DNA from: an uncultured Oscillibacter sp.
Lineage (GTDB): Bacteria; Bacillota; Clostridia; Oscillospirales; Oscillospiraceae
Assembly (NCBI GenBank): GCA_947365245.1
Contig: CANAWG010000002.1
Location: 186,001 to 250,000 of the forward strand
Direction of reading: 5' to 3'
Length of the DNA stretch: 64,000 nucleotides
The notes under the pieces were generated by a model, which was not told where the DNA came from, made no database searches, and saw only the letters and a program-made list of their open reading frames with translations. A program made the translations under genes and the position numbers. Below are positions 8,006 through 14,883 of this stretch, one piece after another (position 1 is the first letter of the stretch; the number at the start of each line of letters is the position of its first letter).

Positions 8006-8040
8006 AAAAAAGGGGCGGCCCATCCGGGCCGCCCCTAAAA
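8006..8040 (+). terminator. Flagellin terminator
   Basis: AGGGGCGGCCC and GGGCCGCCCCT form an 11-bp stem around ATCC, preceded by an A-run and followed by AAAAAA; the plus-strand T-run is weak, so this may act mainly as a 3' stabilising hairpin, or as a terminator on the minus strand. Confidence 0.6.
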
Positions 8041-8066
8041 AACCCCCGGACTGCAGTCCAGGGGTT
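8041..8066. promoter_or_regulatory. 26-base palindrome touching the -35 of the small-RNA promoter
   Basis: AACCCC-N-GGACTGCAGTCC-N-GGGGTT is palindromic except for one central-arm pair. Its last two bases are the first two of the TTGACA at 8065. The position suggests an operator, or a hairpin ending read-through from flagellin. Confidence 0.5.
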
Positions 8067-8093
8067 GACATCGGCCTCTCTTGGGCCTATAAT
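8065..8093 (+). promoter_or_regulatory. Perfect sigma-A promoter for a small RNA
   Basis: TTGACA, exactly 17 bases, TATAAT. This full-consensus promoter has no protein-coding gene downstream on the plus strand; a hairpin terminator follows within 100 bases. Confidence 0.9.
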
Positions 8094-8099
8094 AAGACA

Positions 8100-8193
8100 T
8101 GGAAAGGGCGCCGCGGCAAGCGGTTAGCCCGTGCTTAGGTTAGAGTTTCCATAAAAGGAACCGTCACCTGCCGGGGTGGCGGTTCCTGCTTTT
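8100..8193 (+). ncRNA. Candidate antitoxin small RNA (about 95 nt)
   Basis: The predicted start is about 7 bases after the consensus -10. The RNA can close its 5' domain by pairing ATGGAAA (8099-8105) with TTTCCAT (8146-8152). It ends in the hairpin AGGAACCGTCACC / GGTGGCGGTTCCT followed by GCTTTT. It has no convincing ORF with a ribosome binding site. Its 3' end is antisense to the last codons and terminator of the minus-strand ORF at 8164-8241. That convergent 3'-3' overlap is the geometry of TxpA/RatA-type and BsrG/SR4-type toxin-antitoxin pairs. Expression is inferred from promoter and terminator quality only. Confidence 0.7.
8151..8193. terminator. Bidirectional terminator shared by small RNA and mini-ORF
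   Basis: A 13-bp stem (one G-U pair) with a TGCCGG loop has AAAA on its left and GCTTTT on its right, so it can terminate both the plus-strand RNA and the minus-strand mini-ORF transcript. Confidence 0.8.
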
Positions 8194-8241
8194 CACGATG
8201 ATCGTAACGGTGAACCGTCCGATATGTAACGTGATCCGCAT
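8164..8241 (-). CDS. 25-residue putative type I toxin peptide
   Basis: The ORF is too short for the track except as the tail of a shadow ORF. It starts MRITLHIGRFTVTIIVK and ends with a basic tail (RNRHPGR). A near-ideal ribosome binding site, AAGGGGGTGA, lies 5 bases before the ATG at 8241; an alternative ATG at 8265 would give 33 residues and leave that site inside the gene. A promoter (TTGCTT-17-TACACT) lies 80 bases upstream and a terminator overlaps the stop. The hydrophobic centre (FTVTIIV) followed by positive charges suits a membrane-active peptide. No homolog can be confirmed here; toxicity is inference from the locus layout. Confidence 0.6.
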   Translation of the reverse strand: MRITLHIGRFTVTIIVKSRNRHPGR

Positions 8242-8320
8242 GGCGTCACCCCCTTTCGGGGTCATGTGACCAACCGCCCGCCGTTGCGCGGCGCCCAGCC
8301 CCCACCTGGGGGCCGCTTTC

Positions 8321-8349
8321 AGTGTAGCACAGAATGTCGGAAAAAGCAA
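8321..8349 (-). promoter_or_regulatory. Promoter of the mini-ORF
   Basis: On the minus strand TTGCTT, 17 bases and TACACT, giving a leader of about 70 bases that contains a GC-rich hairpin (GCCCCC / GGGGGC) upstream of the ribosome binding site. Confidence 0.6.
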
Positions 8350-8381
8350 ACGGGGGCGGGTTTTGAATCGCCCCTCGTTCT

Positions 8382-8846
8382 TTATCTTCGCCGGTCTCTC
8401 CTCCGCCTCAAGCGGCGGACCAGCAGGGCGGCCGTCACCGCCTGGGCCAGGGCCAGGAGGTAGGAGAGCCACGCCGCCTGGGAGAGGCCGGTGTATGCGG
8501 AGATGAACAGGGCGTAGGGCATGACGCAGAGGGCGGAGAAGATCCCCGTCCCGCCGCTGGCGGCGATCCCAAGGACCATGACGGCCACCGCCGCCCACCG
8601 AACAATGACCGCGAGGCGCAGGACGTCCCCCCGGTTTCGCAGCAGCAGGGCCGCCGGCCACCAGAGGACCACGTACAGCCAGCTGAACACCGCGCCGAAA
8701 AAAGAAGGGGTCTTGCGGACAGAGAAGAAGAGCCCCACGTTGCAGAGGACGGCCCCGGCAAAGCACACCGCCACGGCGATGGCCAGGGCGTTTTCCCACT
8801 TATCCCAATTTGCCTTGATGGAGATCAGACGCATCCGAAACGACAT
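8382..8846 (-). CDS. Four-helix integral membrane protein, unknown function
   Basis: The product is 154 residues with four hydrophobic segments (ALAIAVAVCFAGAVLCNVGL, SWLYVVLWWPAALLL, AVIVRWAAVAVMVLG, LSYLLALAQAVTAALLV), a short basic N-terminus and an arginine-rich end (RRLRRRRDRRR). The start at 8846 is set by AAAGGAGG 7 bases upstream; the track start at 9086 lies inside uvrC and reads as shadow. It follows uvrC by 13 bases and is probably the last gene of that operon. No family is recognised. Confidence 0.75.
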   Translation of the reverse strand: MSFRMRLISIKANWDKWENALAIAVAVCFAGAVLCNVGLFFSVRKTPSFFGAVFSWLYVVLWWPAALLLRNRGDVLRLAVIVRWAAVAVMVLGIAASGGTGIFSALCVMPYALFISAYTGLSQAAWLSYLLALAQAVTAALLVRRLRRRRDRRR

Positions 8847-8859
8847 GCCGCAGCCTCCT

Positions 8860-10701
8860 TTAGGGGTCTTCTCTCTCCGGGGCGTGGAAGTGATTCCAGA
8901 CGGATTCCGCCGCGTCCCGGGGCAGCACCGCCGCCAGCGATTCCATGTCCGCCTCCCGGATGGCCTTGACGGTGCCGAAGTGTTTCCGCAGGGCCTCCCG
9001 CCGCTTGGGCCCCACGCCGGGGATGCCGTCCAGGGCGGAGCGGGTGGCGCTCTTGGAGTGGCTCTCGTGGTGGAACGTAATGGCAAAGCGGTGGGTCTCC
9101 TCCTGAATCTGGCCGATGAGGGAGAACACCGCCTGATTGCCCACGATGCCGATCTCCCGGCCCTCCGGCGTCACCAGGGCCCGGGTGCGGTGGCGGTCGT
9201 CCTTCACCATGCCGAAGATGGGCGCCGTGACGCCGAAGTCCCGGGCGACGCCCAGGGCGGCCTGGGCGTGGGTCACGCCGCCGTCGATCAAAAAGACGTC
9301 CGGCAGGGGCAGGAACTTCTCGTCCCCGTCCGCCGCCCGCTGGAGCCGGCGGCGCAGCACCTCCCGCATGGAGGCGTAGTCGTCGGGATGACCCTCCGGC
9401 AGGTCCTTGATGTGGAAGCGGCGGTAGGCGCTTTTCAACGGCCTCGTGCCGCTGTAGACCACCATGGAGGCCACAATGTCGCTTTTTCCGGTGTTGGAGA
9501 TGTCAAAGGACTCCATCCGCTCCGGCGGGGCGGGCAGGTCCAACATCCTCTGCAGGAGCTCCAGAGTGTGGGTCACCCGCTCCTGGGCGGTGGTGGCCCG
9601 CTCCGCCTCCTGGCTGGCGTTTTGGCGGGCCATGGCCAAAAGCTCCGCTTTCTCCCCCCGCTGGGGGATGTGGACCCAGACCTTGTGCCCCGCCCGCCTG
9701 GTGAGCACCCGGGAGAGGTCCTCGCAGTCCTCCTCCGCCCCCTGGGGCAGCAGAATCTCGTGGGGCAGGATCGCCCGGGGGAGGTAGTACTGGGCCGTCA
9801 GGGCGGAGAGGATCTCCGCCTCGCTCTCCTCCATGGGGGCGGTGAAGAGCTCCGTCTCCCGGCCCGCCAGATTCCCCTCCTCCATGTGGAGCACGGCGTA
9901 GCAGCACTTGCCGCTGCCCCGGCAGAGGCCCCAGATGTCCGTGTCGGCGCACAGGCCCGCGATTACCGTCTGCTTCTTGCCCAGGGCCTGGATGGCGGTG
10001 ATCCGGTCCCGCAGCAGCGCCGCCCGCTCGAAGCGCAATGATTCCGCCTCCGCCTCCATCTCGGCGGTCATCTCCTTTAAGAGCTGCTTGGCCCGGCCCT
10101 CCAGCATCAGCGCGGCCTGGTCGATCCGGCGGCGGTACTCCTCCGCCGTCATCTCGACGCGGCAGAAGCCGTCGCACCGGCCCATGTGGAAGTTGAGGCA
10201 GGGCCGCTCCGCCCCGACGTCCCGGGGGAATTTCCGATTGCAGGTGGGCAGGCGCAGGGCGGAGAGCACCGCGTCCAGGGCCTGCCGGGTCTCAAACCGG
10301 CCGCCGAAAGGGCCGAAGTACCGGGCCCCGTCGTTTGCCCACTTGTGTGTCATGGTGAAGCGGGGGTACTCGTCCTTGGAAAGACGCACAAAGGGGTAGC
10401 CCTTGTCGTCTTTCAGCAGGATGTTGTAGCGGGGCATGTGGCGCTTGATGAGGGAATTCTCCAGCACCAGGGCCTCAAACTCGCTGGTGACGAAGATGGT
10501 GTCGAAGTGGTCCACCTGGGAGACCATCTGCCGCGTCTTGGCGGTGTGGGAGGCGCTGTCCTGGAAGTACTGGCTCACCCGGTTTTTCAGCTTCTTGGCC
10601 TTGCCCACGTAGATGACCTTGCCGGTCTTGTCCATCATGAGATAGACCCCGGGGGTCAGAGGCAGGGCGTTGGCCTTTTCTTTCAGTTCGTCGTGGGTCA
10701 C
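8860..10701 (-). CDS. uvrC: Excinuclease ABC subunit C
   Basis: UvrC makes both incisions around bulky DNA lesions during nucleotide excision repair with UvrA and UvrB. The 613-residue protein shows the GIY-YIG nuclease domain (TPGVYLMMDKTGKVIYVGKA) for the 3' cut, a UVR helical hairpin around residue 205, the RNase H-like domain (MESFDISNTGKSDIVASMVV and FLIDGGVTHAQ) for the 5' cut, and two helix-hairpin-helix motifs (GIPGVGPKRREALRKHF). Translation starts at GTG with GAGAGGAGA upstream. It sits in a minus-strand operon behind two small membrane proteins. Confidence 0.98.
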   Translation of the reverse strand: MTHDELKEKANALPLTPGVYLMMDKTGKVIYVGKAKKLKNRVSQYFQDSASHTAKTRQMVSQVDHFDTIFVTSEFEALVLENSLIKRHMPRYNILLKDDKGYPFVRLSKDEYPRFTMTHKWANDGARYFGPFGGRFETRQALDAVLSALRLPTCNRKFPRDVGAERPCLNFHMGRCDGFCRVEMTAEEYRRRIDQAALMLEGRAKQLLKEMTAEMEAEAESLRFERAALLRDRITAIQALGKKQTVIAGLCADTDIWGLCRGSGKCCYAVLHMEEGNLAGRETELFTAPMEESEAEILSALTAQYYLPRAILPHEILLPQGAEEDCEDLSRVLTRRAGHKVWVHIPQRGEKAELLAMARQNASQEAERATTAQERVTHTLELLQRMLDLPAPPERMESFDISNTGKSDIVASMVVYSGTRPLKSAYRRFHIKDLPEGHPDDYASMREVLRRRLQRAADGDEKFLPLPDVFLIDGGVTHAQAALGVARDFGVTAPIFGMVKDDRHRTRALVTPEGREIGIVGNQAVFSLIGQIQEETHRFAITFHHESHSKSATRSALDGIPGVGPKRREALRKHFGTVKAIREADMESLAAVLPRDAAESVWNHFHAPEREDP

Positions 10702-10725
10702 AGTGTCTCTCCTCTCAAAAGGCGC

Positions 10726-11070
10726 TCAGATGCCCCATACATTCCGCAGCACGCCCCAGGTAAGCACCGCCGCCGCCAGCGCCCAGGTCAAAACCCCGGC
10801 GGCCCGGGGACGGCGGCGCTGAAGCCACAGCGCCACAGGGATCCAGGGGGCGATCAGCACCAGGCCGTAGTTGTACCCGGGGACGAAGCGCCCGTGGAGC
10901 AGCCCCAGGCACAAATCGGTGATGCCGCAGCCGGGGCAGCGCAGCCCCGTCACAAGCCGAAAGGGGCAGGGAATCCGCAGCCCCAGGGGGATCAGCACAT
11001 AGCCATAGAGAAGACCGGCGCAGAGCAGGCCCGCGCCGGCCGGGAGCGGTTTACTCCGCCGCATACTCAT
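10726..11070 (-). CDS. DUF2752 membrane protein
   Basis: The 114-residue protein carries the DUF2752 signature CPGCGITDLC (usual form CPGCGxTRA) between hydrophobic segments, followed by GYNYGLVLIAPWIPVALWL. The family has no assigned biochemical role. Its start overlaps the end of the DUF4234 gene by 20 bases, so the two are translationally coupled; an ATG at 11064 is an alternative start. Confidence 0.8.
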   Translation of the reverse strand: MSMRRSKPLPAGAGLLCAGLLYGYVLIPLGLRIPCPFRLVTGLRCPGCGITDLCLGLLHGRFVPGYNYGLVLIAPWIPVALWLQRRRPRAAGVLTWALAAAVLTWGVLRNVWGI

Positions 11071-11401
11071 TGAGCTCGGACTGCATCAGGGCGTAGGAGA
11101 TGATGCTAAAGCCGAAGATGGCCAGCAGCAGATACAGAATGCCCAGGTGGCCGGCCGCCTGACCCTGGTTCACCCGCTGGCGGTCCAGGTCGTCGCCGGC
11201 GCGGTAGAGCCAGTAGAGGCCGTAGATGTTGCAGGTGACGATGCTCAGCAGCAGCACAAGCCCGCCGGAGGGGGCGTTGGGCCGGGCCGTGGCCAGGTTT
11301 ACGTCCTCCGCCAGGCAGTACAGCCAGTAGAGGCCGTAAATTCCGCAGGTGACAATGGTCAGCACGATGCAAAGGCCGATGCTGCGCTTTTGGATACTCA
11401 T
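11051..11401 (-). CDS. DUF4234 membrane protein
   Basis: The product has two copies of the motif IVTCGIYGLYWLY / IVTCNIYGLYWLY, characteristic of DUF4234, and a third hydrophobic segment (LGILYLLLAIFGFSIISYAL). The start at 11401 (MSIQKRS) is set by GGAGATTG upstream; the longer track start lacks a ribosome binding site. It heads an apparent operon DUF4234-DUF2752-uvrC-membrane protein. Function unknown. Confidence 0.82.
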   Translation of the reverse strand: MSIQKRSIGLCIVLTIVTCGIYGLYWLYCLAEDVNLATARPNAPSGGLVLLLSIVTCNIYGLYWLYRAGDDLDRQRVNQGQAAGHLGILYLLLAIFGFSIISYALMQSELNEYAAE

Positions 11402-11437
11402 AGATACAATCTCCTCTCTCACATAGAATCTCCGCCC

Positions 11438-11466
11438 AGTATACCACACTTTTTCCCAGGACGCAA
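11438..11466 (-). promoter_or_regulatory. Promoter of the DUF4234-DUF2752-uvrC operon
   Basis: On the minus strand TTGCGT, 17 bases and TATACT, about 35 bases before the DUF4234 start. Confidence 0.65.
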
Positions 11467-11467
11467 C

Positions 11468-11500
11468 AAAGGGCGGCCTCCTGAGAGACCGCCCTTTCCG
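11468..11500 (-). terminator. Terminator of ptsH
   Basis: AAAGGGCGG and CCGCCCTTT form the stem; on the minus strand it is followed by TTTGTTG, a moderate T-run. Confidence 0.65.
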
Positions 11501-11514
11501 GAACGAGACTGAGA

Positions 11515-11778
11515 TTACTCGCCGAAGTTGTCGTTGACCAGCTCCACCAGAGCGCCCACGGCCTCTTTCTCATCGGCGCCGTCGGCGATGAGGGTGACGC
11601 TGGTGCCTTTCACGATGCCCAGGGACAAAACGCCCAGCAGGCTCTTGGCGTTGACGCGGCGGTCCTCTTTCTCCACCCAGATACCGCTTTTGAACTCGTT
11701 GGCCTTCTGGATAAAGAAAGTGGCGGGCCGGGCGTGCAGACCCACTTCATTATTAACAGTGATCTCCTGGGTATACAT
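11515..11778 (-). CDS. ptsH: Phosphocarrier protein HPr
   Basis: HPr passes phosphate from enzyme I to sugar-specific EIIA domains, including the fructose EIIABC at 16455. The 87-residue protein has the active site GLHARPA with His15, and the HPr-kinase target Ser46 in VNAKSLLGVLSLGI, the Gram-positive regulatory arrangement. AAAAGGAGCG precedes the ATG and a nearly consensus promoter lies about 60 bases upstream. It is monocistronic; enzyme I is not next to it. Compare the histidine-less paralog at 4168. Confidence 0.97.
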   Translation of the reverse strand: MYTQEITVNNEVGLHARPATFFIQKANEFKSGIWVEKEDRRVNAKSLLGVLSLGIVKGTSVTLIADGADEKEAVGALVELVNDNFGE

Positions 11779-11840
11779 ATTACAGCGCTCCTTTTCTACA
11801 CAAAGTTAAAGTCAGACTGTGTTAAACCAAATCTGCTACC

Positions 11841-11869
11841 ATCATAACCGCTTTTTCCCATCTCGTCAA
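11841..11869 (-). promoter_or_regulatory. Promoter of ptsH
   Basis: On the minus strand TTGACG, 17 bases and TATGAT. The remaining part of the 395-base gap up to 12174 is AT-rich near 11870-11970, then GC-rich with a hairpin (GCGGGT / ACCCGC, 12124-12156); nothing else is identified in it. Confidence 0.85.
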
Positions 11870-12174
11870 CAGTATTTTTCACAAACATTTGCGGAAATCT
11901 TCCACTTGTAAAAATGCTTTTTAGTAGTTTACACCATTTTTAACCAATTCTATACCACAAAATGGCCATATTTTGCAAAACCTGTGCCCGTTTCTCTGAC
12001 AACGGTCCGCCGCCCGTCTGGCAGGGACCGGCACGGCTCACAAAAACTGCCGGGATTTTTCCGCCGCCGCCGGGGACAATACTCTTGGCTGACAGGTCCG
12101 GATGACCCGTTCCTGCGGCCGACGCGGGTTCCTTGGGTATCGCACACACTACCCGCGCAAAGGAGGACCCTGCG

Positions 12175-12447
12175 TTGAAAAGAAGTTTTGCGCTTTTGCT
12201 GACCTCTGTGATGCTGGTGGTTTCCCTGGCGGCCTGCGGCAAGGACCGCGTTGACGGCGCCGGTGACATGACGAACGGCACTTATGATAACGGCGCCGGC
12301 GACATGGCAAACGGCGCCAGGGACGCCATGGACGACATGGGCGACGCGGCCCGGGACGTGGTCCGGGGCGCCGAGGACGCCCTGACCGGCGGCAGTAATC
12401 ACGAGACAAGCGGCTACACCTACGACCAGACGGACCGAATCGGCTGA
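12175..12447 (+). CDS. Small secreted lipoprotein, unknown function
   Basis: The start is TTG at 12175, set by AAAGGAGG 8 bases upstream; the track's ATG at 12133 lies before the ribosome binding site. The 90-residue product has a basic N-terminus (LKRSFALLLTSVMLVVSLAAC) that is a classical lipoprotein signal with lipobox LAAC. It would be lipidated by Lgt and cleaved by LspA (gene at 5492). The mature part is about 70 residues, rich in Gly, Ala and Asp, with repeated DMxNG/DMGD-like segments, and is probably flexible. No family is recognised. A strong terminator follows. Confidence 0.75.
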   Translation: MKRSFALLLTSVMLVVSLAACGKDRVDGAGDMTNGTYDNGAGDMANGARDAMDDMGDAARDVVRGAEDALTGGSNHETSGYTYDQTDRIG

Positions 12448-12476
12448 CGGCGCGTCAGCGGTCTGGCCGGAAATCA

Positions 12477-12519
12477 CAGCGCCCCGGAGCAGGAAACTGC
12501 CCTCGGGCGCTGTTTTTTT
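12477..12519 (+). terminator. Terminator of the lipoprotein gene
   Basis: CAGCGCCC and GGGCGCTG form an 8-bp stem, extended by inner pairs, followed by TTTTTTT. Confidence 0.85.
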
Positions 12520-12555
12520 ACGGCGCCTTGTCTTTCCTTTTCCCGGAGTCTCCTG

Positions 12556-12608
12556 TATAATGGCCCGTAGAACATCACCCGCTCCCGCCGCAAGCGGGGG
12601 CGGCCTGC
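12556..12608 (+). promoter_or_regulatory. trmO -10 element and leader hairpin
   Basis: TATAAT at 12556-12561 has only a weak -35 (TTTCCT, 17-base spacing). Downstream GCTCCCGC-CGCAA-GCGGGGGC forms an 8-bp leader hairpin. A look-alike hairpin (GCTCCCGC / GCGGGGGC) is in the rpsF leader at 23370-23392. Confidence 0.4.
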
Positions 12609-12640
12609 GGGGCGCGGCCCCGGGAAAGGACGGCCATGCC

Positions 12641-13333
12641 ATGACTCAGGCGTTTTCCATGCGGGTGATCGCCCGCGTCCACAGTGAGTTCTCCTCAAAG
12701 TTCGGCGTGCCCCGGCAGAGCGGACTGGTGGAGGCGCTGGAGTCCACATTGGTCTTTGAACCGGAATTTCGCAGCGAGGAGGCCCTGCGGGGGCTGGAGG
12801 GCTTCTCCCACCTGTGGCTGGTATGGGTGTTTCACCAGGCAATCCAGCGGGAGTGGTCCCCCACGGTGCGGCCGCCCCGGCTGGGGGGAAACGCCCGGAT
12901 GGGTGTCTTTGCCACCCGCTCCCCTTTCCGGCCCAACCCCATCGGCCTGTCCTCCGTGCGTCTGGCGGGGATTGAGCGCACGGCGGAGCACGGGACGGTG
13001 CTGCGCCTCCGGGGGGCGGACCTGATGGACGGCACCCCGGTGCTGGACATCAAGCCCTACGTCCCCTACGCCGACAGCCGCCCGGAGGCCCTGGGGGGCT
13101 TCGCCGCCGTCCCCGCCCGGGAGACGCTGGCGGTGGAGATCCCCCCGGAGCTGCTGGAGCGCATCCCTCCGGAGCGCCGGGAGGCCCTGCGGGGCGTGCT
13201 GGCCCAGGACCCCCGCCCCCGCTATCAGGAGGACCCGGAGCGGGTCTACGGCTTTGGCTTCGCGGGGCTGGAGGTGCGCTTTTCCGTGGCGGACGGCGTG
13301 GCGACGGTGCGGGAGATCCGAAAAGCCCTGTGA
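12641..13333 (+). CDS. trmO: tRNA (N6-threonylcarbamoyladenosine-37) N6-methyltransferase, TsaA/TrmO family
   Basis: TrmO methylates t6A37 of tRNA-Thr using S-adenosylmethionine in a beta-barrel fold unrelated to class I methyltransferases. The 230-residue protein has the family's LEGFSHLWLVWVFHQA, GVFATRSPFRPNPIGLSSVR and LDIKPYVPYADS segments in order. The start at 12641 is chosen because the track's extra 27 residues are GC-driven sequence upstream of AAAGGACGG; MRVIARV at 12659 is another possibility. Family members in Firmicutes are commonly annotated as TsaA/YaeB-like. Confidence 0.92.
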   Translation: MTQAFSMRVIARVHSEFSSKFGVPRQSGLVEALESTLVFEPEFRSEEALRGLEGFSHLWLVWVFHQAIQREWSPTVRPPRLGGNARMGVFATRSPFRPNPIGLSSVRLAGIERTAEHGTVLRLRGADLMDGTPVLDIKPYVPYADSRPEALGGFAAVPARETLAVEIPPELLERIPPERREALRGVLAQDPRPRYQEDPERVYGFGFAGLEVRFSVADGVATVREIRKAL

Positions 13334-13384
13334 GATACCGGAAATTCCCCGGCGGACAGCGGTGCTTTTCATGCAGAATGTCAC

Positions 13385-13412
13385 TTGCAAATCCGGGGAA
13401 AAACGCTATGAT
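13385..13412 (+). promoter_or_regulatory. Promoter of the antiporter gene
   Basis: TTGCAA, 16 bases and TATGAT, about 60 bases before the antiporter start. Confidence 0.65.
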
Positions 13413-13471
13413 ATGGTTATATTTAAACGTTTGCGCGAGGCGCTGACCCCGCGGAGTAAAGGAGCGTCCAA

Positions 13472-14761
13472 ATGTCTTATCACTATCTGCTGGATCTGGC
13501 GCTGATTCTGCTGAGTACAAAATTTTTGGGGATCATCACCGGCAAGTTCCAGATGCCCCGGGTGGTGGGGGCCCTGCTGGCGGGTCTGGTGCTGGGTCCC
13601 GCCGTGCTGAACGTGCTGTCGGAGACGGCGTTCCTCTCCCAGCTCAGCGAGCTGGGGGTCATCGTCATCCTCTTCACCGCCGGCATGGGCACGGACCTGC
13701 GGGAGCTCCGCAGCGCCGGAAAGTCCGGCTTTTTCGTGGCCCTGTGCGGCGTGCTGGTGCCCATGGCCATGGGCACGGGCTTCGGCTTTCTGGCGGGATG
13801 GGCCGGCTGGCTGCCGGAAAACACCGTGCTGGAAAATGTGTTCCTGGGCACCGTCCTCACCGCCACCTCCGTCAGCATCACGGTGGAGACCCTGCGGGAA
13901 CTGGGGCGGCTGGACACCAAGGTGGGCGGCACCATCCTGGCCGCCGCCCTCATCGACGACGTGCTGGGCCTTATCGCCCTGACGATCGTGGCCAGCTTCG
14001 CGGGGGAGGGCACCAACCTGGCGCTGGTGCTGGTGAAGATCGTACTGTTCTTCGCTTTCGCCATCGTGTCCTCCGTTTTGGGCATCCGGCTCTTCCACTG
14101 GATGATTGACCACGCCCGGGGGAAGAATCTGCGCCGCTACCCCGTGTTCGCCTTTGTGACCTGTCTGCTGCTGTCCTACTGCGCCGAGGAGTTTTTCGGC
14201 GTGGCGGACATCATCGGGGCCTTTGTGGCGGGCCTCATCGTGGCCTGCACCCCCAAGGCCAAGTACATCCAGTCCAAGTTCGAGCCCCTGAGCTATCTGC
14301 TGCTGACGCCGGTGTTCTTCTCCGGCATCGGCATCAAGGTGGAGCTGCCCTCCCTGGACGGACGGCTGGTCCTCTTCTCGCTGCTGCTGCTGGCCACGGC
14401 CATCCTCTCCAAGGTCATCGGCTGCGGCCTGGGGGCCCGGCTGTGCGGCTTCCGGGGCATGGAGTGTGCCCAGGTGGGCGTGGGCATGGCCTGCCGGGGC
14501 GAGGTGGCGCTGATTGTGGCCAACCGCGGGCTCAGTATGGGGGTCATGAGCCAGGCCATGATGACGCCCATCATCATCACCGTGGTGGGCTGCGCGGTGC
14601 TGACGCCCATTTTGCTCAAGCTGGTCTTCCGGGGCCAGCCGGACTCCGTCCCCCAGGAGAGCCGCCTCACCGACGGCTATCGGGCCACCGAGCAGATGGA
14701 CCTGGTGTCCGCCCAGCTGCTGAACCGGGAGAACCGGACCCCCTCCGGAAAGGGAAATTGA
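13472..14761 (+). CDS. Cation:proton antiporter (CPA2/Kef-type)
   Basis: Membrane exchanger of monovalent cations against protons. The 429-residue protein has about 12 hydrophobic segments and typical CPA2 features: LDLALILLSTKFLGIITGKF at the start, MPRVVGALLAGLVLGPAVL, TATSVSITVETLRELGRL, and the ion-binding helix AALIDDVLGLIALTIVA with a double aspartate. No C-terminal TrkA/RCK domain is present, unlike KefB/C. AGGAGCG precedes the ATG. Whether it moves Na+ or K+ cannot be told from sequence. Confidence 0.9.
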   Translation: MSYHYLLDLALILLSTKFLGIITGKFQMPRVVGALLAGLVLGPAVLNVLSETAFLSQLSELGVIVILFTAGMGTDLRELRSAGKSGFFVALCGVLVPMAMGTGFGFLAGWAGWLPENTVLENVFLGTVLTATSVSITVETLRELGRLDTKVGGTILAAALIDDVLGLIALTIVASFAGEGTNLALVLVKIVLFFAFAIVSSVLGIRLFHWMIDHARGKNLRRYPVFAFVTCLLLSYCAEEFFGVADIIGAFVAGLIVACTPKAKYIQSKFEPLSYLLLTPVFFSGIGIKVELPSLDGRLVLFSLLLLATAILSKVIGCGLGARLCGFRGMECAQVGVGMACRGEVALIVANRGLSMGVMSQAMMTPIIITVVGCAVLTPILLKLVFRGQPDSVPQESRLTDGYRATEQMDLVSAQLLNRENRTPSGKGN

Positions 14762-14842
14762 CCGGAGATTGATCCGCCCGCCGCGTAGAGCGCGGCGCTA
14801 TATTCACGAGAATGCGCGCCGGAGAGAGCGGGCCAGCCGCCC

Positions 14843-14871
14843 CTCCCCGGCGCGCCGGCCATGCCGGGGAG
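14843..14871 (+). promoter_or_regulatory. Hairpin overlapping the MATE ribosome binding site
   Basis: CTCCCCGGC (14843-14851) and GCCGGGGAG (14863-14871) form a perfect 9-bp stem that ends within GGGGAGGAGG, the ribosome binding site for the GTG at 14884. It could occlude translation initiation. Confidence 0.5.
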
Positions 14872-14883
14872 GAGGACAACCCT

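Noticed and set aside
6344-8071. 575-residue minus-strand ORF
   Set aside because: It is the antisense of flagellin, produced by high GC and codon bias; low-complexity Gly/Val/Leu translation and no ribosome binding site.
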